Assembly (NCBI GenBank): GCA_934725015.1
Contig: CAKVAS010000005.1
Coordinates: 132,499-196,498 of the forward strand
Direction: 5' to 3'
Source: an uncultured Bacteroidales bacterium
GTDB taxonomy: Bacteria > Bacteroidota > Bacteroidia > Bacteroidales > UBA932
Length of the DNA stretch: 64,000 nucleotides
In this document: positions 26,422-34,888 of the stretch, one piece after another
How the letters are laid out: every line of letters begins with the position of its first letter
Position numbering within the stretch: position 1 is the first letter of the stretch
Position numbers and translations under genes: made by a program
The notes under the pieces: generated by a model
The model's database searches: none
Seen by the model: the letters and a program-made list of their open reading frames with translations, nothing else
What the model was told of the DNA's origin: nothing

Positions 26422-27020
26422 TGCTTATTCTGCTTCGCAACCGGAATATCAGACCATTCAAGATAGGTTGCACTGTCCGACTTCCAAAAATCGGGATTGC
26501 GGACATCGTAGCCCATGGCTTCCGCATAGTCCAGAATCATGTCGTTCGTAAGGCGCTTCTTCTTGATGCGCTCCTTGTATTTTTCCGTCTGCTCAAACGG
26601 AAAAGGCTCCCCGATTTCATAGAAGTCCCAGCGAGGATCCTGCATCACACGAACCATACGTTCCGAATGGTCTCGTCCCCAATGATAGAAAAGCCTCATG
26701 TCATACTCTTGGTCGCCTATCTTGTTTTCCGGATCCAATGTCAGACAAATCCGCGTAATATCATATCCATAGCGGAGATTCAAAACATTGCATAGTGTAT
26801 AGAAACCATCTCTCTGATTGCCATACATAGCAGTCTTGTTTTTTGCTGGCCTCCAAAGAACCATCTTGGCAACCAATGAACCATAAGCGACGCAAGATAA
26901 ATCTATTTTCAAGGATGACCTACTTTGGGAAACAGGATATGAAGGCTCTTTTATTTCAATTATTGACCGACAAACCTCCTCAACATCAACATCCAAAAAA
27001 GAAAAAAAACGCGTTATCAT
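26418..27020 (-). CDS. Putative Rhs immunity protein, paralogue C
   Basis: A 200-aa cytoplasmic-looking protein; third of three tandem paralogues after Rhs1. The last roughly 70 residues (from RVMQDPRWDFYEIGE through KERIKKKRLTNDM to DFWKSDSATYLEW) match its two sisters almost perfectly, while the first 125 residues are diverged. No enzymatic motif. The position just after an orphan copy of the Rhs1 toxin tip makes an immunity role likely. Its TGA overlaps the ATG of the gspL-like gene. Low GC relative to the secretion genes. Confidence 0.65.
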   Translation of the reverse strand: MITRFFSFLDVDVEEVCRSIIEIKEPSYPVSQSRSSLKIDLSCVAYGSLVAKMVLWRPAKNKTAMYGNQRDGFYTLCNVLNLRYGYDITRICLTLDPENKIGDQEYDMRLFYHWGRDHSERMVRVMQDPRWDFYEIGEPFPFEQTEKYKERIKKKRLTNDMILDYAEAMGYDVRNPDFWKSDSATYLEWSDIPVAKQNKQ

Positions 27021-27035
27021 TTTCTTATTATTTTA

Positions 27036-27200
27036 TTATTTTATAATTCTGTCAAATAGTGTGAGACCATCCATTATCAGTTCATATTCAACATTGGCTT
27101 CAATAACCTTTTTGTGCCGGTCACTGTTCTTCTTGCTTCTGTCCACCTCGTAGTTATGGTGAACGCCATCTGCATTCCACTGGACATCAGGACGATTGTC
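27036..27200 (-). pseudogene. Orphan Rhs toxin tip, copy 3 (no start)
   Basis: About 54 codons in an open frame, starting DNRPDVQWNADGVHHNYEVD and ending in DRIIK-stop, homologous to the last 60 residues of Rhs1. It has no start codon or secretion region. Compared with copy 2 it lacks five residues around KNDPKAEF. It begins over the stop of paralogue B and ends 15 nt before paralogue C. A displaced C-terminal cassette of the kind that can recombine onto an Rhs gene. Confidence 0.7.
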
Positions 27201-27801
27201 ACTTCTGCTTTGCAACCAGAATCCACGACCATTCGAGATAGGTTGCACTGTCGGACTTCCAAAAATCGGGATTGCGGACATCGTAGCCCATGGCTTCAGC
27301 ATAGTCCAGAATCATGTCGTTCGTCAGGCGCTTCTTCTTGATGCGCTCCTTGTATTTTTCCGTCTGCTCAAACGGGAAAGGCTCTCCGATTTCATAGAAA
27401 TCCCAACGAGGGTCCTGCATCACACGGACAAGTCGCTCAGTACCATTCGATCCCAAGAAATGAAACAGACGGAACAAATATATATCCGAATCATTTATTT
27501 TATTGTCCAAGTCCAAGGTGAGGCTGATACTCGTAACATTGTAACCAAAACGATGATTCAAAATATGACATAAAACACTGAATCCATCACTCTGATTCCC
27601 ATAAATGGCAGTTTGCCCAGAACTGGGACTCCATAAGACCATTTGGGCAATACGCGAACCTATATCTTCATAATCCAACACTATTTTCAGTTTAGTCGGA
27701 GCATATTCTGTTACAGGATACTCCGGTCCCATTATATTGATAATATTAGATATTATATCATTAACATCTCCGATTATAAACGAAAAATCACGTGTAATCA
27801 T
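27199..27801 (-). CDS. Putative Rhs immunity protein, paralogue B
   Basis: A 200-aa middle member of the tandem set; N-terminal part clearly different from A and C (IIGDVNDIISNIINIMGPEY), C-terminal third identical from RVMQDPRWDFYEIGE onward. It ends WSWILVAKQK where A has WSDIPVAKQK. It follows orphan toxin tip copy 2 by 7 nt, so it is probably the cognate immunity protein of that tip. No membrane segment or catalytic motif. Confidence 0.65.
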   Translation of the reverse strand: MITRDFSFIIGDVNDIISNIINIMGPEYPVTEYAPTKLKIVLDYEDIGSRIAQMVLWSPSSGQTAIYGNQSDGFSVLCHILNHRFGYNVTSISLTLDLDNKINDSDIYLFRLFHFLGSNGTERLVRVMQDPRWDFYEIGEPFPFEQTEKYKERIKKKRLTNDMILDYAEAMGYDVRNPDFWKSDSATYLEWSWILVAKQK

Positions 27802-27808
27802 TTTCTTA

Positions 27809-27989
27809 TTATTTTATTATTCTGTCAAATGGTGTAAGACCATCGATTATCAGTTCATATTCAAACTCAGCTTTAGGGTCATTCTTTTCAATAACCTTCT
27901 TGTGACGGTCGCTGTTCTTCTTGCTTCTGTCCACCTCGTAGTTATGGTGAACCCCATCCGTATTCCACTGGACATCAGGACGATTGTCA
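27809..27989 (-). pseudogene. Orphan Rhs toxin tip, copy 2 (no start)
   Basis: About 59 codons in an uninterrupted frame from DNRPDVQWNTDGVHHNYEVD to TPFDRIIK-stop, homologous to the Rhs1 C-terminus but with variant residues (SKKNSDRHKKVIEKNDPKAE). No start codon. It starts over the stop of immunity paralogue A, so tip and immunity gene form the duplicated unit. The intact frame suggests recent duplication or maintenance as a recombination donor. Confidence 0.72.
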
Positions 27990-28580
27990 CTTCTGCTTCG
28001 CAACTGGAATATCAGACCATTCAAGATAGGTTGCATTGTCGGATTTCCAAAAATCAGGATTGCGGACATCGTAGCCCATAGCCTCCGCGTAGTCCAGAAT
28101 CATGTCGTTCGTAAGGCGCTTCTTCTTGATGCGCTCTTTGTATTTCTCAGTCTGCTCAAACGGAAAAGGCTCCCCGATTTCATAGAAGTCCCAGCGAGGA
28201 TCCTGCATTACGCGAACCAGTCGCTTTTCATGCTCTTTTCCAATATGGCAAAACAACCTCATATCATAAACTTCATCATCTATCTTGATCTCCGGATCCA
28301 ATGTCAGACAAATCTGAGTAACATCATATCCATAACGCAGATTCAAAACATAGCATGTTGTATAGAACCCATCCGACTGGTTACCATACATAGCAGTCTG
28401 ATTTTCGGAAATACTCCAGAGAGCCATCTTGTTAATTATGCCACAATTAACATAGGACAAGTCAATCTTTAACGGAGCAGTTGTTTTTTGAACAATATGT
28501 CTTGCCTCTTTCATACTCACTATTGCGTTACCGACACTTTCGAGGTCGGCTTTAATAAATGTAAAATACCTTGTAATCAT
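27987..28580 (-). CDS. Putative cognate immunity protein of Rhs1, paralogue A
   Basis: A 197-aa protein starting 7 nt after the Rhs1 stop, the standard place for an immunity gene. N-terminal 125 residues (IKADLESVGNAIVSMKEARH...) are specific to this copy; the C-terminal third is shared with paralogues B and C. It is likely a soluble cytoplasmic protein that binds the Rhs1 tip. No known immunity family was recognised with confidence. Confidence 0.7.
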   Translation of the reverse strand: MITRYFTFIKADLESVGNAIVSMKEARHIVQKTTAPLKIDLSYVNCGIINKMALWSISENQTAMYGNQSDGFYTTCYVLNLRYGYDVTQICLTLDPEIKIDDEVYDMRLFCHIGKEHEKRLVRVMQDPRWDFYEIGEPFPFEQTEKYKERIKKKRLTNDMILDYAEAMGYDVRNPDFWKSDNATYLEWSDIPVAKQK

Positions 28581-28587
28581 ACTCTTT

Positions 28588-31500
28588 TTATTTTAAAATT
28601 ATAATCGGGTCTAATGGGGTGATCCCATCTATTATTTCACATTCGAATTCAGATTCAGGATCGTTCTTCTTAATAATTTTCCTATGACGGTCACTGTTCT
28701 TCCTAGTTCTGTCAACCTCATAGTTATAGTGATGACCTCCCTGATTCCATTGAACATCCGGACGGTTGTTCCCAACTTTATTGCCATCAACATCGACTTG
28801 AACCTGATTTTTACGAATCTGTTTTACATCATTCTGAGGTATGAGTTCTTGAATCTTCTGGTCAATAGCATCATTATGGTCAGCATTTCCATGCGGTTTC
28901 GCATCGCCTCCGTTAGGTTTCGGTCCACGCTTCATCCCCTTGGCAACATCCGTGGCGTTGTCAACGCATTCGGCAGTCTTCACCGCATCCAATGCCTTGT
29001 CGGCTGCCCTTGTCGCATCCACCGCGTCATCGACGGCATCCGCAGCCTTGGCGGCCTTGATTCCCGCTCGCACGGCTCCGACTCCTCCCGGGACGAGCGG
29101 GACGGCAGCCGCAACCATGTCCACGACGATGCCGCCGGCGTCAAACACCGCGCCCCAGACATTGCCGGCCCTGACATTGTCGGCGAAGCTCCTGACGCCG
29201 AGCCCCACGCTGAACAGGTCCCAGACAATGTCGGGGAACCTGCCGTCCGGATCCACAAAGTTAACAGGATTATTCAGACAAAAGGCATACGGGGAGAAAT
29301 TCGCCGTCTTTTCCGCCAGGGCATCGGAGGTGTGCCAGCGCATCAGCACCGGGTCGTAATGCCTCGCCCCGAAGTCGTGCCATCCGAGACCGAACTCGCC
29401 GACGCGCTCCTTGCCCAAGTACTTGTACGGCTGAGTGTCCGGAACCGGCGTCGAGAGCAGCGCTCCGGACGGATAGTAGGAGTTTATCTCCTCCACCGCG
29501 CCGTCCCCGTTGCGGACGAGGCGGACGCTGCCGAGATAGTCCCTTATGAAGTGGCGGTACTTTCCGTCCCTGAAGGAATAGTATCCCGTCGCGGTCTGAA
29601 GCATCTCCGGAACGCCGTCCCGATATATCACGCCGTCGAAATAGTCCCTGCGGACATCCTCCCTGCCGGGTTCCTCTACCGTCAGCGAGCGCTTCCTCCC
29701 CTCCGCATCCCAGCCATACACAAGCCTGCCGCCGCTCCCGAACGAAATCGTGTCAGGCAACGACAGGTGGTTGTACGAGAGCGACAGTCCCCGGTTGTCG
29801 TCATGCACGAGGTTTCCGCAGGCGTCATACTCATACTGAACCGCCGCCCGCGAACCGCCGTTGAAGCGGTTGTATGCACGGTTCGGATGCTCGGTCGCCA
29901 CGGCGTCGCCCACACGGACCAGATGGTTGCCGTCGTATTCCAGCGTCAGGTCATCCACCCGCTCGAAGGAATTGTCTCCGGTCTGTCCTGTTCGCCTGAG
30001 GCTGAGGAGATTGCCGTTGAGGTCGTAGGACGGAAACATCTCGTCGTATCGTCCGATATTATCCATCAGAGCAGAACCCTCGGCGTAACTTGCCGCAGTA
30101 AGCCGTCCGGATGCATCATAGCCATACTTGTAGCCCTGCCACTGCTGATTCCCCACCTTCCAGCTGACGGCGCTCACGAACCCGTTATGGCGGCGAGCGC
30201 CGGGTCCGATGTTGTAGTACAGGTTCTGGCTGAAGTCCGTCCCGGAGATTGAGGTGGGCAGGTTCCTTATGTTATAGGAATATGACAGGCTGTCCAGACT
30301 CTCCCCATAGACGGTCTTCACGAGCCTTCCGACGTCGTCATAGACGTTCCGCAGAAGCGGTTTCATGTCCCCGCCGTTCATCGCATGGGACGTTTCCGCG
30401 AGCCGCCCCGCGCGGTCGTAGCCGAATGCCTGCGTCTCGGTAAAGACGGTGTCCGCGCCGCGAAGATGAACCCTTTTCTTCAGGGTCGGCCTGCCGGCGA
30501 TGCTGTAGTTGGTGAAGACCTCGTCCATGACGCCGGTTCGCGTGTCATGGGAGGCCGTCCTCACCGGGCGGTCAAGTTCGTCGTACCAGTATGACGTGAG
30601 CGTCTCACCCTCACCTGCCATGTCACGCACTCGCCTGCCGGTCAGCTGCCCGACGGCAGAGATGTCCCTGCCCTCAACGACATTGTCATGCACCGGCACG
30701 AAGCGCGAGTCCGGCGCCACGGGAGCGGCAGGCAGAGAGGCCGCGATGCAGGAAAGAGACCTGTAGTCGTAACTGTCGTAGTAACTTATGGTAAGATACT
30801 CCGGCTCGGCAAGAGTCAGATTGCTTATCACATACCCCGTCTCGCCAGTCGTGAGTCCGGACGGGCTCGCATACACGAAAAATGACTTTATGCCCTCTAC
30901 ATCCGTGTTGCGGCAGAGCCCCGTCATGACCTGACGGCCGTGCCTGTCGGGAATCTCAAAACGCCATTTCCCCTCTTTTCTCAGTTCGCCGTCCTGAACG
31001 AATATGCAGTGTCCGGCCCTGTCGTAGTGCCGATACTCCCATTCCTTGCCGGGCTCCTTGACACGAACAGGACGGTTCAGAGGGTCATAGCCATAAATGT
31101 AGGCATATTTATCCAGCAGAGCCTGCTTTTCTTCTTCTGTCGTCACAGAGTCGAGGGCGGCGGAAGCCATAGGCGGAAGGACAATCCGCAGATTTCCGTA
31201 GTTGTCGTAAAGGAAGTATGTATCCAGACGCGTGCCGCCGAGGAAGCGACGCTCAAGCACCGTCTGGCCCACCGGATTGACAAAGGAGAACACGGTTATG
31301 CCGTCCTCGTCGGACGACTCGCGTATGTTCAGATAGCCGTCCGGATACAGTCCCGAGGACGAGAAACGGTCGTTGTCACGCTCCCTGACATAGACAAACT
31401 GCAGCAGCCGGCACGAGCGGGCGGAGGTCGTGCCGTTCAGGGAATATTTCCTTGACCTGAATTTCCGGTCATTCCGCCAAGCCTGTCCCGGCCCGTGTTC

Positions 31501-34500
31501 CTCAAGCAGTCGGCCGGAGGATGACTTCTCATGGACATATTCCGAGTACGGGGACATATCATTGTAATATCCTCGGGTATATGGCAGAAGCCCCTGAAAA
31601 TAGTTTCCGTCGGACTCGACTGGCGTCGGGAGCGACTGCCGGACGACTCTCCCGAGCGCGTCCGGCACAATGTCCGAGACCACGTCCTTCCCGGAACTCC
31701 CTACCTGACGAGCCACAGACTGAACCGGATGCCCGAAGGCATTGTAAAAGTCACGGGTTCTGAGATGGAGGGTGTCGTCGAGACGGGTGCTCGTCCCGAT
31801 GCTGTTGCGGGTGACGCTTCCGGAATAGCCGAAGCTGTAGTCGTATGACTTCAGCGTCTGCCACCTGCCGCCGACCATAACTTTTTCTTTTGTCAGGCGG
31901 CCGCAGCCGTCGTATTCGTAGCCCGTCCGCCGCCCGTCGGGAGCGACCGTCCCGGTGAGTCCGACCAGAGGAGTGTATTCATATCGCCTGACATGGGCAT
32001 CCGGGAGCAGCGCCGGCAGTTCGTCAAGGGAGCAGCCGCTGCCTATCTCACTCTCCACCTGAGAATACGTAGCGTTGCGCACGACCAGAGACGGATACCT
32101 GTCGTCAGTTCCCCACAGATAGACATAAGGCACGCCGTCCTCATCAACGGCACTGAGCGGCTGTCCGTGAGAATTGAACATCCCGACCTCGAAGGTCCGC
32201 TTCCACTCGGGAGAATTGCTGTTTGTGTAATAGGTCTCCGTCTTCTTCTCACAGATGTTGCCCCCGTCAAGGACATAGTGATGGTTCCTCGTCACCGTCG
32301 GCCCGGTGATTTTCGTCAGCCGAGTGTGCGTCTCCTCTATCACTGCCGAGACAAAGTTCCTCGCCGCCATGGTGTCAAGGACGGCGGAAGGAAGAAGGGA
32401 GGAGTCGTACAGGTAGCGGCGGAAAGACACATCGCGCCACAGACCGGAACCGTTTTTTACACTGCGGTCGTGGTATGTGCACAACGAATGCGACCTGACG
32501 TCACGGTCTATCGCATTATAGGCATACGACTCCGTTGTTACCTTAGGTGTGTCACCGTCATATTCAGTCGTTTCCGTCCCGACAAGCTTCTTCCATCCCG
32601 TCGAGACGCAGATGTCGAAGAAATAGAAGTTGAAGACTGACTTGCAATAAAAGTACAGAAAATCGCCTGTATCCGCCACATTCCAATCTCTATAGCGCGG
32701 AAGAATTCCCTTGGAATAAATGCCGACAGGCTCCCTGTCTTTCCGCCCAAATTCTTTGTATGTGTTTTTTACAGAGCGCTTCAGTGCATATTCTCCGCCT
32801 TTCCATTCGTATTCGTCCAAGCTGGAAAGACAGCCGTTGACCCATGAATTGTCAACGACATATCCCGGAATCTCATACCTTGAATCAGAAAATCCGCCAA
32901 TCCTCTGAACAGATGTATATAACCCGGAGCCCATGGCCTCCGAGAGTTTGTCCTTCCATTGCGTGTAGGCCTCACGCTGTGAACTATAATACCTTTCCTG
33001 AAACTGGGCCGTCGATACGAACTCAGGCTCTTTGACATCAAAGCCATATACAGTCTTCAAGGTGTCGGACGGTGCGGAAGAGTCCGTTATCTTTTCAACA
33101 ATCCTGCGGTATGCAATCCGGGCAGAATAATTGTAGCCGGGAACCAGCGGCTCCGAACTGCACGTCCATGACTGAACGATTTCAAAATCTGCGCTTTCGC
33201 CCTCGACATTCAGATTTCTTATCTGCGACACCGAATAGTCCTCAAACAGGCTTGAGCCAAAGGATATGTTAAAATGCTGCGGGTTCGAATAGTCATAGTT
33301 CCGCGTAATCGTCCGTCCCGTTGCCAAGTCTTTTGAGATTACTTTCTTCACCTTGATTGCCGGAGTTCGCGGTATGTCATAATCCTCCGTGTCATAAACG
33401 AACTCGGTGTATGCTCCGGTTATGCCAGTTACCGACTTGAGAGAATGAATTTTTGCCGCGCTCGCCGAATGACTCCTGTCCGCGATATAGGTGTCATAAT
33501 ATTTGTCCCCGACAGGCAGATAGCCCAGCAGGCTCGGATTGGACTTGCCGTTGTAGTACCCCTGCAGGTCCTGGGCATAATAGCAGTTGGGGGAACACAT
33601 TGCCAGATAGCCCAGACTGGACTTGGCGGCAAGGTCCGACACGGAGACGTCCTCATTATAATACTTGAAGTCATAGCTGTCATAGACAGTTTCAGCTGCG
33701 CCCTTGAAAGTCACCGTCTCCAGTTTAAGGCGGCCTCCGGCAAACTTACCATGTTCAAACTCAACTATCCGCAGTTTCTTTCCGTATTTGTCATACAGAG
33801 TTATTCCAGCAAGGCGAAACCGCCGTCCGTCAGCATTCGATTCCGCAGTAGTGAACACAAGCTTGCCCTGAGAGAACGTTATCTCTTTCAGAACAGGTGC
33901 GGAGTTCACCGTCCTCGTGTGGATGATGCTGCTGGCCTCACGGTCCGGCTGGGCTGCTCTTCCGACCTGCCTGATTTCATAGGAATGGGACAGGGTCCTG
34001 TCGATGTATAAGTCCGAACGCCCGGCATAGACAAAGTTTATACTGTCCGTTTTGTTCATTGAGACAATCTTTGTCAGATACCATGCGCTGTCGTATGTAT
34101 AAGACTCGCACAGCGGACTCATCCTTCCGGTCTTATGGTTATAGACCGTGGATACAACCGTCGATGTCTCCGCCTGTTCATAGTAATAGGAGGTTCCGCT
34201 GTCGTCAGTGATGACGAATCCCGCCGTCAGTTTCCCTGTACTGTTTACAAGCCTCCGGATGCGGTTTTCAGTATATGGAACCTGCAAATAGTTATTGTAA
34301 TCGGTAATGTAGAATGAGCCTCCGGTCTTTCCCGTCGTGTAGTCGTAGCGGTCGCGCATCTTATCCGTGCCGTTGAGACCGTTGCTCTTTTCCGCTATGG
34401 TCAGATTGAGAGACGCTGCGTCTTTGTCCGCACGGATTTTTGAGGCAGTCGGAAGTTCCGGGTTCATACTCTTGTCCGGAAGCCCGTTGACCGTGAGGTT

Positions 34501-34845
34501 CACTACGCCTCCGGCGTTCAGCACCCAGCCGAGTCCCGCCCAGCTCGCCTTGTCGGTGACCCTGACTCCGCCGCCGATGTAGGAAAGGGATACGGGGAAT
34601 GTCAGTTCGCGGGTACGGATTTCATAAATGGGAATTGACACGTCGACCTGTCCCGAAGCCTGAGAGACGGAATACTGTCCGTAGTTGAGAAATGCGGCGG
34701 CCTCGGGCGTGGGAGGAACGAGATAGGGATTGTTCTCCGCGGACATGAGAGTGCTTCCGACGGCGAGGGTCTGTGCCGGAAGACGGAGGCCTGACGAGGC
34801 GAGAAGCAGAGCCAGAGTGCAGAGGGTCAGCAGTTTCTGTTTCAT
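28588..34845 (-). CDS. Rhs polymorphic toxin 1 (secreted RHS-repeat protein)
   Basis: A 2085-aa exported protein: signal peptide (about 1-25), an N-terminal Bacteroidota Rhs leader domain (VSIPIYEIRTRELTFPVSLS), a long array of YD/RHS repeats, then the Rhs core (DYLGSVRLVRNGDG; GLGWHDFGARHYDP; NNPVNFVDPDGRFPD at about residue 1865). After the core comes a pretoxin linker (VWDLFSVGLGVRSFADNVRA, PLVPGGVGAVRAGIKAAKA), a charged region, and a tip (about 2026-2085, NNRPDVQWNQGGHHYNYEVD...). The tip may be a nuclease, since it has conserved Asp, Glu and His, but no family is certain. An immunity gene follows, and the gene lies between gspD and gspL. Confidence 0.87.
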   Translation of the reverse strand: MKQKLLTLCTLALLLASSGLRLPAQTLAVGSTLMSAENNPYLVPPTPEAAAFLNYGQYSVSQASGQVDVSIPIYEIRTRELTFPVSLSYIGGGVRVTDKASWAGLGWVLNAGGVVNLTVNGLPDKSMNPELPTASKIRADKDAASLNLTIAEKSNGLNGTDKMRDRYDYTTGKTGGSFYITDYNNYLQVPYTENRIRRLVNSTGKLTAGFVITDDSGTSYYYEQAETSTVVSTVYNHKTGRMSPLCESYTYDSAWYLTKIVSMNKTDSINFVYAGRSDLYIDRTLSHSYEIRQVGRAAQPDREASSIIHTRTVNSAPVLKEITFSQGKLVFTTAESNADGRRFRLAGITLYDKYGKKLRIVEFEHGKFAGGRLKLETVTFKGAAETVYDSYDFKYYNEDVSVSDLAAKSSLGYLAMCSPNCYYAQDLQGYYNGKSNPSLLGYLPVGDKYYDTYIADRSHSASAAKIHSLKSVTGITGAYTEFVYDTEDYDIPRTPAIKVKKVISKDLATGRTITRNYDYSNPQHFNISFGSSLFEDYSVSQIRNLNVEGESADFEIVQSWTCSSEPLVPGYNYSARIAYRRIVEKITDSSAPSDTLKTVYGFDVKEPEFVSTAQFQERYYSSQREAYTQWKDKLSEAMGSGLYTSVQRIGGFSDSRYEIPGYVVDNSWVNGCLSSLDEYEWKGGEYALKRSVKNTYKEFGRKDREPVGIYSKGILPRYRDWNVADTGDFLYFYCKSVFNFYFFDICVSTGWKKLVGTETTEYDGDTPKVTTESYAYNAIDRDVRSHSLCTYHDRSVKNGSGLWRDVSFRRYLYDSSLLPSAVLDTMAARNFVSAVIEETHTRLTKITGPTVTRNHHYVLDGGNICEKKTETYYTNSNSPEWKRTFEVGMFNSHGQPLSAVDEDGVPYVYLWGTDDRYPSLVVRNATYSQVESEIGSGCSLDELPALLPDAHVRRYEYTPLVGLTGTVAPDGRRTGYEYDGCGRLTKEKVMVGGRWQTLKSYDYSFGYSGSVTRNSIGTSTRLDDTLHLRTRDFYNAFGHPVQSVARQVGSSGKDVVSDIVPDALGRVVRQSLPTPVESDGNYFQGLLPYTRGYYNDMSPYSEYVHEKSSSGRLLEEHGPGQAWRNDRKFRSRKYSLNGTTSARSCRLLQFVYVRERDNDRFSSSGLYPDGYLNIRESSDEDGITVFSFVNPVGQTVLERRFLGGTRLDTYFLYDNYGNLRIVLPPMASAALDSVTTEEEKQALLDKYAYIYGYDPLNRPVRVKEPGKEWEYRHYDRAGHCIFVQDGELRKEGKWRFEIPDRHGRQVMTGLCRNTDVEGIKSFFVYASPSGLTTGETGYVISNLTLAEPEYLTISYYDSYDYRSLSCIAASLPAAPVAPDSRFVPVHDNVVEGRDISAVGQLTGRRVRDMAGEGETLTSYWYDELDRPVRTASHDTRTGVMDEVFTNYSIAGRPTLKKRVHLRGADTVFTETQAFGYDRAGRLAETSHAMNGGDMKPLLRNVYDDVGRLVKTVYGESLDSLSYSYNIRNLPTSISGTDFSQNLYYNIGPGARRHNGFVSAVSWKVGNQQWQGYKYGYDASGRLTAASYAEGSALMDNIGRYDEMFPSYDLNGNLLSLRRTGQTGDNSFERVDDLTLEYDGNHLVRVGDAVATEHPNRAYNRFNGGSRAAVQYEYDACGNLVHDDNRGLSLSYNHLSLPDTISFGSGGRLVYGWDAEGRKRSLTVEEPGREDVRRDYFDGVIYRDGVPEMLQTATGYYSFRDGKYRHFIRDYLGSVRLVRNGDGAVEEINSYYPSGALLSTPVPDTQPYKYLGKERVGEFGLGWHDFGARHYDPVLMRWHTSDALAEKTANFSPYAFCLNNPVNFVDPDGRFPDIVWDLFSVGLGVRSFADNVRAGNVWGAVFDAGGIVVDMVAAAVPLVPGGVGAVRAGIKAAKAADAVDDAVDATRAADKALDAVKTAECVDNATDVAKGMKRGPKPNGGDAKPHGNADHNDAIDQKIQELIPQNDVKQIRKNQVQVDVDGNKVGNNRPDVQWNQGGHHYNYEVDRTRKNSDRHRKIIKKNDPESEFECEIIDGITPLDPIIILK

Positions 34846-34888
34846 GAGAAGCTTGGTTTGTGTGGTTATCGTTAAGCGGGGATAAATT

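Larger units (their letters stand above)
26418..28775 (-). repeat. Tandem array of about 780-bp toxin-tip/immunity units
   Basis: Three units, each an Rhs toxin tip followed by an immunity gene. Immunity starts are spaced 779 and 781 bp (28580, 27801, 27020), stops 788 and 781 bp (27987, 27199, 26418). The duplication junction lies at GAAGTGACAATCGTCC, where an immunity stop fuses to the tip codons NRPD. The first tip (28588-28775) is still joined to Rhs1. Confidence 0.75.

Noticed and set aside
28684..30252. 522-codon plus-strand frame inside rhs1
   Set aside because: Antisense shadow of the Rhs core; no recognisable domain, and the minus-strand frame continues through it.
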